NCBI GenBank assembly: GCA_031277995.1
Contig: JAITLH010000081.1
Location: forward strand, 1-21,236
Direction of reading: 5' to 3'
Length of the DNA stretch: 21,236 nucleotides
Origin: Deltaproteobacteria bacterium
GTDB lineage: Bacteria > Desulfobacterota > Desulfarculia > Adiutricales > Adiutricaceae
Shown here: in pieces, positions 7,150 through 16,700 of the stretch
Layout of the letters: the number at the start of each line of letters is the position of its first letter
Position numbering within the stretch: position 1 is the stretch's first letter
Position numbers and translations under genes: made by a program
Notes under the pieces: model-generated
Seen by the model: only the letters and a program-made list of their open reading frames with translations
The model's database searches: none
Told to the model about the DNA's origin: nothing

Positions 7150-9054
7150 TTGACGACGTGCCCAGTGACCAGACTAAATCTGAGTTTAAAAATTATTTTG
7201 AGTTTTGCCTCAGTTCTTTTGGCGGCCCTTATCTTGTTGTTTTGGGTGGTTTTGGGCGCCGACCGAGAACTGGCGGTTGAGAAAAGCCTTTGGCCGGGCG
7301 TGTGGGGCCTGGGTAACGCGGCCGGATCCCTGGGGCCGCCCACCGATCAAAACTCGGTCATGACCCGCTTGCAAAATATCCAAAGGTCCGTCTCAGACGA
7401 TCGGGCCCGCGGCTACTTAACCCAGGCCGCTGGTCTGGTAACCGAACTTTCCCTTAAACGCCGGGATCTCGAGCAAGCCCAAAGCGCCTTGGCCGATAAA
7501 ATCTCCTCCTTTCGCTTGGCCGCGATTGGCCTGGCCCTGGCCCGTCCCGAGAGCCTTCCTCCCGAGCGGCTCTCAGAGCTTCTCGCTTCCACCCTTTCCG
7601 CCTTGGACAAAAAGCCCCTCGCGGCCCAAGACCTAAAAACCGCCCAAGAAGCCCTAAATAGCGCCATCAATAACGCGGAAAACGCCGCCATTTCCTCCGT
7701 CAATGCCGGCGCCGGCACGGGCGCCAAGGCGATCGGCGCGAACGGCGCCGCCAAGCCCGCTTTGGCTAGCCAAGGGACCAACCCCGGCCAACAAAGTTTT
7801 TTGGGCCAGGCCGGCGATCTCGTGACGCGCCTAGACGATATCGGCCAGGCCCTTAGCGCTTATGAACATGCCCAGACGGCTTGGTTGGAAGCGGCGGCGG
7901 CCGTCTCAAGGGAGCCCAAGATTAGCGCCCGGCCGGAATTTAACCTCTGGCCCCGGGTCTTAATCGGCTTACTGGTCTTACTGGTCTTATCGACGCTTTT
8001 GGTTTGGCTACTTAGTTCCAAGGTCATTAAGCCCCTTTTGCGGATTCAGGCTTGGCTTGACGAAAGTTCCCGGGACGTCACCAAAACGGCCAAGTCCCTT
8101 TCCCGGGCCAGCAGTTCCTTGGCCCAGGGGGCCTCGGAAAACACCAAGGCCGTTTTGGACGCCATCTCGAGTTTGGAGGTCCTTTTAAGCACGGCCAAAA
8201 GAAACGCCGGACACGCCGGGCAGGCCAAAGAATTAATCGACCGGGCCAAGTCTTACGTCGACGAGGCCCACGTTTCCATGCTCCAAATCTCCACGGCCAT
8301 GGAGGAGATAAAAAATTCCGGCCTGGCCAGTAGCCAAATCGTTAAGACCGTTGACCAGATTGCCTTTCAGACGAACATTTTGGCCCTAAACGCCGCCGTT
8401 GAGGCGGCCCGGGCCGGGGAAGCGGGCTTAAGTTTCGCCGTCGTGGCCGATGAGGTCAGAAACCTAGCCAACAGCAGCTCCGCCGCGGCCAAAAACACCA
8501 CGACCATCCTCGATTCCAGCTTAAAAAGAATCATTGAGGGGGCGGAGCTGGTCAAAAAAGCCGAGGAGAGCTTCGAATCCCTGGTGACCGTTTCCGACGA
8601 AGTGGCTTCCCTAATGACCGGCATAACCGAGGATAGCCAAAGCCAGGCCCGGGAGATCCAAGACGTCCATCAGTCCATCGCCCTAATGGACAAGGTTACC
8701 CAGGAAAACTCCATGGAGGCGGCCAAGGCCGGAAACATCTCCAACGAGCTAAACCGCCAAGCCGATCTCCTAAACCAGACCATCAGCCACGTGGCCAGCC
8801 TGGTCACCGGCCAAGACGCCATCTACTCTCCCAGCTCGAAACCCCAAGCCCAAAGCGCCCACGGCGGCCAAGGCGCCCAAGGGAGCGGCGGGGCCGCCCA
8901 CGCCTCGGGCCCCCAGGCCAAAAAAGCCGCCCCAAGTCACCTGGAACTGGCCCTGGAACCAGACCCCTTGACCGAGAAACCCAAAAAAGCCTTTGGAAAA
9001 CCCAGCAAAAAAGAGATGGACAAAGCCTTGCCGATGGACGACGATTTTTTTTAA
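7150..9054 (+). CDS. Methyl-accepting chemotaxis protein
   Basis: This 634-residue transmembrane chemoreceptor passes a periplasmic signal to the CheA/CheW complex. TM1 spans about residues 13-34, and an alanine-rich helical periplasmic domain (about 38-265) with no recognised sensor fold follows. TM2 is at about 267-289. A clear HAMP domain is not evident; only a short [10 protein letters not shown] linker precedes the long signalling helices. The receptor tip is canonical ([21 protein letters not shown], 404-424, then [12 protein letters not shown]). The C-terminal 80 residues are a Gly/Ala/Pro/Lys-rich tether ending in ALPMDDDFF. The frame opens with TTG at 7150, directly after an upstream stop; GTG at 7165 is the alternative, and neither has a good ribosome binding site. 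A later ATG would remove TM1, so it is unlikely. The last codons are part of a 56-bp repeat array. No che genes are nearby. Confidence 0.93.
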   Translation: MTTCPVTRLNLSLKIILSFASVLLAALILLFWVVLGADRELAVEKSLWPGVWGLGNAAGSLGPPTDQNSVMTRLQNIQRSVSDDRARGYLTQAAGLVTELSLKRRDLEQAQSALADKISSFRLAAIGLALARPESLPPERLSELLASTLSALDKKPLAAQDLKTAQEALNSAINNAENAAISSVNAGAGTGAKAIGANGAAKPALASQGTNPGQQSFLGQAGDLVTRLDDIGQALSAYEHAQTAWLEAAAAVSREPKISARPEFNLWPRVLIGLLVLLVLSTLLVWLLSSKVIKPLLRIQAWLDESSRDVTKTAKSLSRASSSLAQGASENTKAVLDAISSLEVLLSTAKRNAGHAGQAKELIDRAKSYVDEAHVSMLQISTAMEEIKNSGLASSQIVKTVDQIAFQTNILALNAAVEAARAGEAGLSFAVVADEVRNLANSSSAAAKNTTTILDSSLKRIIEGAELVKKAEESFESLVTVSDEVASLMTGITEDSQSQAREIQDVHQSIALMDKVTQENSMEAAKAGNISNELNRQADLLNQTISHVASLVTGQDAIYSPSSKPQAQSAHGGQGAQGSGGAAHASGPQAKKAAPSHLELALEPDPLTEKPKKAFGKPSKKEMDKALPMDDDFF

Positions 9055-9242
9055 GGGCCTGAGGGCTGAGGCGACTTACCTGGCCCCTTTGGAACGACGA
9101 ATTTTTTTAAGGGCCTAAGGTGTCGACGCGACTTACCTGGCCCCTTTGGGACGACGATTTTTTTTAAGGGCCTAAGGGGTCGACGCGACTTACCTGCCCC
9201 CTTTGGAACGACGAATTTTTTTAAGGGCCTGAGGGGTCGAGA
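9036..9242 (+). repeat. 56-bp tandem repeat starting inside the chemoreceptor gene
   Basis: Units begin at 9036, 9091, 9149 and 9205 (lengths 55, 58 and 56 bp and a partial). Each runs from GGA(A)CGACGA through seven or eight T, then AAGGGCCT, GACTTACCTG and CCCCTTTGG. The first unit encodes the last residues of the chemoreceptor (DDDFF) and its TAA stop, so the later copies look like duplications of the gene's 3' end. The AAGGGCC / GGCCCCTT segments can pair ahead of the next T-run, so the array may act as repeated weak terminators. Confidence 0.9.
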
Positions 9243-9564
9243 CTAACCAAATCGAGCCCCTACGTTTCTCCCATAAAGTCTTTATGAAGTTAAAATATCT
9301 TACAGAGGTTGTATTTAACCTGATCTAGTTCGTAAAAGAAATTTAAAAGTACCGTTAAACCTAGATAGGAAATACGTTATCAAAGTTATAATTAGAAATC
9401 AGTCGGTTATTAGCCTACTATCTGTAGGCTTGTCTATGATTAGATGTTGACTTATATCGAATATTCGGTAAAATAAAACCATTATTTTGGATAGCCCCCA
9501 GGACCAGTTTTCCCAAAACCTGGGAAAAAGCCCGCCCAATCAGGGAATTCCAAAAATCCCAGAT

Positions 9565-9625
9565 TTTGAATCCCAGGCTTTGGGCCCCAGACCTTTGACT
9601 CAGAATTTGAATCCCAGGCTTTGGG
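9565..9625 (+). repeat. 20-bp direct repeat pair
   Basis: TTTGAATCCCAGGCTTTGGG occurs identically at 9565-9584 and 9606-9625, a 41-bp period. Flanking CCCAG and TTTGAC-like words suggest a decayed longer repeat. Confidence 0.85.
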
Positions 9626-9976
9626 TCCTTGACTTTGGCCCCAAAACTAACCCCCAGGGCTTTCGGGGGCCTAAGGTCCCATAAATTTGGCCAATGGCCA
9701 ATGAAGGGGCTTTTTCGCGGCGGGCGTTTTTTTCGACCTAGGGGCATTGACCCTCACCAAATCGGCCTCCCATAAGGTTTTTAAGGTGTTTCCCGATTGA
9801 TGACCCCATGAAATCGGTCATAGGGGAGAATAAGAATTTTTGGGAAACTCGTAAAAAGAGTAGTGAATACTAATTGTTATAAAATTAACGCTAGATATGG
9901 TGGTTTTTCGCTCGGGGATCCACAAGTCATTCAGGGTTAACTTTTTCCTACGTTTCGCTTATGGCTTGGCTTTGAA

Positions 9977-10321
9977 GCGTTTTGGCCATGGCTTCGCGAA
10001 CGTTACCTAGGGTTCTTGGCCTTTTCACCATGGCCTCACGAATGTCAGTAAGGTTATGGGCGTTTTGGCCATGGTTTAGCGAACGTTACTTAGGGTTCTT
10101 GGCCTTTTCACCATGCCCTCACGAATGTCAGTAAGGTTATGGGCGTTTTGGCCATGGCTTCTCGAACGTTACCTAGGGTTCTTGGCCTTTTCACCATGGC
10201 CTCACGAATGTCAGTAAGGTTATGGGTGTTTTGGCCATGGCTTCTCAAACGTTACCTAGGGTTTTTGGCCTTTTGGCCATGGCCTCACGAAATGGCCTCA
10301 CGAATGTCAGTAAGGTTATGG
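9977..10321 (+). repeat. 83-bp tandem repeat array, four copies
   Basis: Units start at 9977, 10060, 10143 and 10226, an exact 83-bp period. Each contains TTTTGGCCATGG, CGAACGTTAC, TAGGGTTCTTGGCC and CCTCACGAATGTCAGTAAGG. The copies differ by only a few substitutions. The fourth is 96 bp because of an internal 13-bp duplication of CCTCACGAA-containing sequence, and a fifth unit breaks off after a few bases at 10322. Because 83 is not a multiple of three, a single frame cannot encode a repeated peptide, so the array is not a coding minisatellite. Confidence 0.95.
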
Positions 10322-10510
10322 GCTTTTTCATAACCGCCCGGGGTCAAAACAAAAAGGCCCAAGGCGAAATTGGGGTTTTTTTAGGCCTTGGCTCCCAAAG
10401 CGGCTTGTAATTTACGTATTAGCCTTATAGAATAAGGTTTTAATGGGTTCCGTCCACTTTAAAACGGGACTTACTCAAGCCTAGTTTAGCCTAACTTCCC
10501 TTACTTACAA

Positions 10511-10587
10511 GGGCTTTGGAAGGCCGGGATTACCCGTCGAGGGCTTGGCCATTTTGGTTTTAATCCCTCCGGGCTTTGGAAGGCCGG
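10511..10587 (+). repeat. 17-bp direct repeat pair
   Basis: GGGCTTTGGAAGGCCGG occurs at 10511-10527 and 10571-10587, exactly 60 bp apart, in non-coding DNA upstream of the LysM gene. Confidence 0.8.
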
Positions 10588-10924
10588 ACTTGGCTGGCCT
10601 TGGGCTTTGGTGAATTACTCACCCGGTTTTGGTTTGGCGGGTTTAAGGGCCCCCGCGTTTGGCCTTTGGGTTTTCCGAACGATTCCGGAAGTGGTTTTTA
10701 GGGTTTTCGCGCCTGCGATCGCGCCCGCGGTCTGGCCTATATTGGCGCCCGCGTGGGCGCTTATGTTGGCCCCAAATGGGCAATGGATTGCCTTATTTGG
10801 GGTGGCGGCTTTGGTTATTTAGAAATAATTTCCCTTGATTGGGCCAGGCCATCAAGTTCTTGGCTTAGGTTTTTGACTTAGGCCCGGGGTTTTTGGCTTC
10901 GTTACCGTAAAATATATACAACCC

Positions 10925-13609
10925 ATGGAGTCTCCAGCCTTGTCTACTCCCAGGACAAAAAACGTTTCGTCGCTTCGGCCTCGGGTATCCAGAGGAAAAC
11001 AAGCCGCGACGCTTGTCGGACTCGTTTTGGCCTTAGTTTTTTGGTCAAGCTTATCGGCTTTCGCCCAGACCGAGGCCGACGGCGCGCGAGACCAAAGCGC
11101 CCAAGCCGAATCGGCCAGGTATCGGCAAAGCGGAGGCACGACCGACATCGTTTTGACCAAGACCGTGGAAGTCTATTCCTATGAGGATCTGACTTTTTCC
11201 ATCGATAGCTATACCATCCGGCCCGGCGACAACATCGCCAATATCCTAAAGGCCCAAGGCCTGTGGCCGCAAAAGGCGGACGCGAAAAGGGAGTCACAGC
11301 TATTAAGGCTGGTTAGCGAACTTAACCCGGTCATCGCCAACATCAACCAGATCTCGGCCGGGCAGACCATTTATTTGCCGTCCTCCCGGGGCCTTGAGGA
11401 AGCCAGGGCCCAGGCCCAAGCCCAAGCCGAGGCCCAGGCCGCCTTAAGCCAATACTTGGATCCCAACATGGAAACCAAGAACGTGGCCACCTATGAGCTA
11501 AACCAACCGGCCCAGAGCCCGGCCCGGGTGGTGGTGAGAAGGCAGGTCGCGCCCGAGGAAGAATTGGCCGAAGGCGAGTATCGAATCTATCCCGACGGGA
11601 AGGCCCCAGAAGAGCCGCCGGCCCCGGCCCAGGTCGAACCCGTGGTTAACCCGGTCATTCCCTTCGTTGGCCAGGGCCAGCCGCCGGTAAACGTCGCTTC
11701 CAACGAAAAGGCCCCAGCCGAGACCGTTTCCGACGCCTCGGCCCCCGAACCATTGGCCCAAAGCCCGGCCCCTCCCGCTAGGGCCCAATCCCAAGCCCAG
11801 GCCTCCGGTAACGAAGGCCCCTTGGCCACTTCGTCCGACGGGACGGTTTACCGGACCGTGACGGTAAGGCGCGGGGACACCTTGGAAAAGCTATTAAGGA
11901 GGGAGGGACTCGATAGAAATTTAATCTATAGGCATTTGATTAAGCTGACCGTGGAACTAAACCCCGGGCTAAAAAATCCCAATCTCATCGTGGCCGGGGC
12001 GGAGCTTAGGATTCCGGCCTCGGGTTCCTATTTGGCCGGTTACGGTTACGAAGGGGCCGTGGCCGCCCATGAGGCGGCGCCCAGAGCCGCCCAAACGGCC
12101 CAGACCACCCAAACGGCCCAGGCCGCCCAAAAGGCCCAGGGCAACGCCGCCCTGCCTCCCAGTTCCGGGGCCAAGGATCCGGCCGCCGGGTCAACGGAGA
12201 GGTATTTGATCCCCACCAAAAGGCTTCCGGCCGCCTCGCTTCCGACCATGGACAGCGTCAACGCCAAAACGGCCCTGGGGGTGATTTTTACCAGACTTGG
12301 GGAGACCATGGTCACCAAGGGGCGGCTATTCATGCCCCTCGACGAGGCCCCGCATTTTGACATCGACACGGCCGCGAATCCCGTCATTGAGCTAAATAAC
12401 GGGCGCAAGATTATTTTGGATTACGACGGCAACATCGAAGCCAATCTCATTAAACGCTTTACCGCCAAATACACGGAATACTCGGTTTTTCAACCGGCCA
12501 AGAAAGAGGGCTTAGACAAGGCCCTGGAAAAACTTCTAGCCCTGGCCAACTACTACCGGGTTTATGGAAAGAATCAGGCCTTTGAGGGCGGCCGGGACGT
12601 TAAACTAAAAATCTCCGCCGATTGGCTTATCTGGCCCTCGGTGGATACTTGGAACAAAGGCCAGCCCACCATCATAAACCTGGCCCCCGCGGCCGATAAC
12701 GGGACGCCCCCGGTCTGGGTCAGGTTTTTGTCCGACCATGGCATGAAGGTCATAGATTTGTTCCAGGGGCGCTTAGTTAGTTCCGCCGGCGCCTCCCCCA
12801 CCCCGGTCAATAACTTTACCGTCATCGAGGTTGACCAAAACCCCAGCGCCTTCGCCGCGGCCTTGATTAGAAGCCTTGGTTACTCGCCCCGGGTCGGGGT
12901 CAAGGTCGATAGCGAACGGGGCCGGGTGGTCACCGGCGGGGCCGAGGCCGATTTGGGCAACATGCCCCCGGTTTTTTGGGAAACCGAAAAGGGCCGTTTT
13001 ATCTTAGAATACGGCGATCTCTCCACCGAGGAACTGCAAATACTTCGAAAAAACGGCTTTAACATCATCTCCAGCCCCAAGGAGTTTAGGCCCGTCCTAA
13101 AGTCCATACTGGATACGGAAAATATCACCCTGGGCGGAAACTTGGTCCTAAACGGCAACTCGACCGGCGGCCCCGCGATCGAGCTTACCATCGCCGGCCA
13201 GAGTTTTCAGTTTAACGGCCGCAGCTATCTCTTTACCCCGGTAAGCCTGCCGGATAACATGACTTCCCTCGATCCCAACCAAAACGTGGTGGTCCTCCAT
13301 TACCGCCAAGGCCCGGTGGCCACCTACAGTGGCGGCCCCTCGCCCAGCGGGCCCACGCCAGGCGGCCCTTCGGCCGCTTCGGCCGGCTCGGCCCCGACCT
13401 CCCAAAGTGCGGCCCAAGGCCCGGCCCAAGGCCCGGCGCCAACGCCGGGTTCGGTTACGGGCGGGTTAACCCCTGGCCAAACCATGTCGGGCACGGGCAC
13501 CGAGGTGGGGGTTTCGGGAAACGGCGGCGACGCGGCGGCCCGGGATCTTACGGCCGAGACCTTGACCGACGGGGCCGGGACGGCTACGATCACGGTTGAA
13601 CCCGAATAG
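10925..13609 (+). CDS. Large secreted protein with two LysM modules
   Basis: This 894-residue envelope protein starts with a basic N-region of about 25 residues, a hydrophobic segment (28-43) and AFAQ, fitting a long signal peptide cleaved near residue 48. Two LysM modules follow, at about 94-153 (YTIRPGDNIANIL ... NQISAGQTIYLPS) and 309-366 (RTVTVRRGDTLEKLL ... NLIVAGAELRIPAS), which would bind peptidoglycan. They are separated by A/P/Q-rich linkers (158-300, 375-415). Residues about 445-800 form a folded, beta-rich domain (FDIDTAANPVIELNNGRKIILDYDG; VGVKVDSERGRVVTG; FQFNGRSYLF) that I do not recognise; no amidase, transpeptidase or transglycosylase motif was found. A low-complexity G/P/A tail ends the protein. 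No strong ribosome binding site is seen, and an AT-rich stretch (AAAATATATA) ends only a few bases before the ATG. A structural or regulatory envelope role is inferred. Confidence 0.88.
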   Translation: MESPALSTPRTKNVSSLRPRVSRGKQAATLVGLVLALVFWSSLSAFAQTEADGARDQSAQAESARYRQSGGTTDIVLTKTVEVYSYEDLTFSIDSYTIRPGDNIANILKAQGLWPQKADAKRESQLLRLVSELNPVIANINQISAGQTIYLPSSRGLEEARAQAQAQAEAQAALSQYLDPNMETKNVATYELNQPAQSPARVVVRRQVAPEEELAEGEYRIYPDGKAPEEPPAPAQVEPVVNPVIPFVGQGQPPVNVASNEKAPAETVSDASAPEPLAQSPAPPARAQSQAQASGNEGPLATSSDGTVYRTVTVRRGDTLEKLLRREGLDRNLIYRHLIKLTVELNPGLKNPNLIVAGAELRIPASGSYLAGYGYEGAVAAHEAAPRAAQTAQTTQTAQAAQKAQGNAALPPSSGAKDPAAGSTERYLIPTKRLPAASLPTMDSVNAKTALGVIFTRLGETMVTKGRLFMPLDEAPHFDIDTAANPVIELNNGRKIILDYDGNIEANLIKRFTAKYTEYSVFQPAKKEGLDKALEKLLALANYYRVYGKNQAFEGGRDVKLKISADWLIWPSVDTWNKGQPTIINLAPAADNGTPPVWVRFLSDHGMKVIDLFQGRLVSSAGASPTPVNNFTVIEVDQNPSAFAAALIRSLGYSPRVGVKVDSERGRVVTGGAEADLGNMPPVFWETEKGRFILEYGDLSTEELQILRKNGFNIISSPKEFRPVLKSILDTENITLGGNLVLNGNSTGGPAIELTIAGQSFQFNGRSYLFTPVSLPDNMTSLDPNQNVVVLHYRQGPVATYSGGPSPSGPTPGGPSAASAGSAPTSQSAAQGPAQGPAPTPGSVTGGLTPGQTMSGTGTEVGVSGNGGDAAARDLTAETLTDGAGTATITVEPE

Positions 13610-13642
13610 GCGATTTTTTGCCCCGAGTTCGGCCATATGGCT

Positions 13643-13648
13643 TATAAT
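13643..13648 (+). promoter_or_regulatory. Candidate -10 box upstream of the hybrid kinase
   Basis: An exact TATAAT lies about 100 bp before the kinase start codon. The best -35 (TTGCCC, 13618-13623) is weak and 19 bp away. A GGAGG...CCTCC hairpin and a GC-rich stretch followed by eight T (near 13690-13728) lie between it and the start codon and could attenuate transcription. Confidence 0.3.
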
Positions 13649-13749
13649 GACCCTTGACACTCTTTTTTAAAGGAGGCTTTGTCGCCCTCCCATGCCGCGC
13701 GCGGGCGGTCGGTCTTTTTTTTACGGTCGTTCGCTAGAAATGAGTCGCG

Positions 13750-16700
13750 ATGGTTTGGCATTTTTCACTAAACTCTCAGGACGATACCTTGCCCCTATCC
13801 ACGCAGGCAAGGCTTCTGACTGCCGTTGGCCTGGCCCAGGTGGAGTTAACCATCACCAGGGTCCCGCCGAAGCCGGAACCCGAGAGTTGTGCCCCGACTA
13901 AGCCATCGGCCCCAGCCGCTAGTCCAAACGCCAATCCAAACGCCAATCCAGGTTCCAATCCTGGCGCCAATCCTGGCTCCAATGCAAGTCCCAACAATCC
14001 AAGCCCCAATAATCCCGGCGCCGGCAATCCCAGCCCTAGCCCAGCTTCCAATCAGGAGCCCAGCCAAACCCTGACCCTGGTGGGCGGAAAGGACGCGGGA
14101 TCAGAAGCGGGCCAGGCGCGACATGCGAGCCAAGGGGTCCTGGACCCCCCAGTCGAGGAAAGCGACTGGCGCTTTGAGTTTGAATACGACCAAACGCTAT
14201 TAAGGCTTATCGGCGAGGACGACGATTTCGTGCCCAGGACCCCGGAGGCCTTTTATAACGGCTATCTCCATTATCAGGACCAGGACGCCATCGTCAAAAT
14301 CGTTGGCGACTTGTTACATAACCGCGAGGATGGTTTTGAGTTAAGCCATTTGCTGTGGGATTCCAACCTGGGCGCCTTTCGTAAGGCCTTTTCCGTGGGC
14401 GCGGTAAGCGAAAGGACATCGGATAGGATTAAGGTCACCATCCTAACCAGGCATGACCAGAGCCAGGAGAGTACTTATCTTTTTAACCAAGGCGACGTCC
14501 AGTACCAATCCGGGGAGCTGACCTCGGATGAGATCTGCAATTACCAACTGATGCTTGACTCCATGCCCATGGCCTGCAGCTTATGGGACCGGGAGCTTAA
14601 GCAAATAGATTGCAACCGGGCGGTCATTCCCATATTTGGCATTCCGGACAAGCGCTCTTACTTTGACTATTTTCCGACCCTCTCCCCGCCCTTTCAGCCC
14701 GACGGCCGTTTGTCCGAGGAAGCCTTTCCCAAATACATCCAAAAAGCCTTTGACGAAGGGCAAATAAATTTCGAGTGGCTATTCCAAAACATAAACGGCG
14801 ACGCCATCCAGTCGGAAGTGTTTTTGGTTAAGGTTGACGGTCCCGACGACGACTTGATCCTTTGCTATTTTAGGGACATGAGAAAGCTGCGGGCGGTCGA
14901 GGCCCAGGTGGAAAGGGAGAGGATTCTTTTGCAAAAGATCCTGGACAATTCCCCCGTGGCCTTTTTGATTAGCGTCGATGGGGACATTAGGTTCATCACG
15001 CCCTTTGCCCGCCAAACCTTGGGCTTAAACATAAACGAGTCTATACTCAAAATATACGCCGACGCCGACGAGGCCGAACGGGTCATGAGGACCTTGGAGC
15101 GCAAAGGCAAACTGGCCTGGCAGGAAGTGCAGGTTCTCGATCACCACGGCGAGATTCGCCACATGTTGGTCAACGCCTTCAAAAGCGAATACGGCGGCGA
15201 CATTGGCCTAATGTTCTGGCTTATGGACGTAACCGAGATGGCCGAAAAAGAAAGGGCCCTATCCGAGGCCAGGGAAGCGGCCGAGGCCAGCACCCGCAGT
15301 AAGAGCGAGTTTTTGGCCAACATGAGTCACGAGATTAGGACCCCCATGAACGCCATCATTGGCTTAAGTCACCTTTGTCTCCAAACCGAGCTAGATACCC
15401 AGCAATATGAATACGTTTACCGCACCCAGACGGCCGCGAAAACCTTACTTAGGATCATTAACGACATTTTGGATTTCTCCAAGATCGAAGCCGGCAAGAT
15501 GGAGATGGAGCAGATCGAGTTCCGCCTAGACGAGATCATAAGCGAAACGATGGAAATGCAGTCCCTTAAGGCCGCGGAAAAGGGCCTGGAATTTTATCTA
15601 GATATTCCAGAGGTTATGCCCCAGACCGTGGTGGGCGATCCCGTGCGCTTGGCCCAGGTCTTAAATAACCTAATCAGCAACTCGATTAAGTTTACGGCCA
15701 CCGGGGAAATCGGCGTCAAGGTGGAACTTTTGGAGGAGATCACCCAGACCTGCACCTTGCGTTTCACGGTCATGGATAGCGGCATCGGCATGACCCCCGA
15801 GCAGATTAGCCACCTTTTTACGCCCTTTACCCAGGCCGATACCTCGACCACCCGCAAATACGGCGGCACCGGTTTGGGCCTAACCATCTCCAAGCGCTTG
15901 GTCGAGATGATGCAGGGCCAAGTTTGGTGCGAAAGCACGCCCAATAAAGGCAGCACCTTTACCTTTACCGTCCGCTTTGGCCTAACCAGGCCCTGGGTAC
16001 CCGAGACCAAGGCCCCGCCCTATAAGGATTACCACGCCCTGGCCGTGGACGATAACCCCTCGGCCTTACAGATTCTGACCAAAAACCTAACCAACTTAGG
16101 CTTTAAGGTCTCCAAGGCCGTCTCCGGGGAAGCGGCCGTGACCAGGATCACTTCCATCAAAGACAAAAACGAAAAGCTACCCGATCTGGTGGTCATCGAT
16201 TATCAGATGACCGGAATTACCGGGCTTGAGGCCTGGCAGACCATTTGCAAAACCATGCCCAAGGCCGTGGGCATCCTGACCGTGAACGGTTTGTGCCCCC
16301 ATGAACTCCAAACCGAAGCCAAGGAAGCCGGGTTTAAGGCGGTTATTTCCAAACCCCTCTCCCTAAACTCCCTAACCGGGACCTTATCGGGCCTACTCGA
16401 TAAGGTGCCGCAGGCCCCCAAGGCCAGAAAGCGTTCCCGCTCGGAAGCCAGCGAACTTGTGGCCCATCTAAAAGGCTCCCTCATTCTCCTAGTCGAGGAT
16501 AACGAAGTAAACCAACTGGTCGCCACCAGCATCCTAAAAAAAGCCGGCTTTACCGTAAAGGTGGCCAATAACGGCAAGGAAGCCATCGACATGATCCAGC
16601 GCGAACCCTACGAGCTGGTTCTCATGGACATCCAGATGCCCGAAATGGACGGCCTGGAAGCCACCCGAATCATCCGGGGCATGAACGGCTATTCCACCAT

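Larger units (their letters stand above)
9055..10924. other. 1.87-kb repeat-rich intergenic region
   Basis: No credible gene was found. In order it holds the end of the 56-bp array, an AT-rich part (about 9280-9480) with a hairpin AGCCTAC-5-GTAGGCT (9412-9430), a hairpin TTTTCCC-7-GGGAAAA (9508-9528), 20-bp direct repeats (9565 and 9606), the 83-bp array (9977-10321), a small hairpin CCTTAT-3-ATAAGG followed by four T (10423-10441), and 17-bp direct repeats GGGCTTTGGAAGGCCGG (10511 and 10571). The stretch 9741-9790 resembles 9242-9290 loosely. The frame 10607-10822, opening with TTG, is hydrophobic low-complexity and not convincing. Confidence 0.75.

Noticed and set aside
9977..10321. CRISPR array
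   Set aside because: The 83-bp units are contiguous near-identical copies with no unique spacers between short repeats, and no cas genes are present.
10139..10410. Frames across the 83-bp array encoding a MASRTLPRV-like repeat
   Set aside because: The 83-bp period shifts frame at each unit, so the peptide is a by-product of the DNA repeat.
10607..10822. 71-residue hydrophobic frame opening with TTG
   Set aside because: No ribosome binding site, composition follows the surrounding low-complexity DNA, and no recognisable protein pattern.
13692..13901. Frame starting at ATG 13692 ahead of the hybrid kinase
   Set aside because: It runs out of frame into the kinase gene, and its sequence is arbitrary past the overlap.
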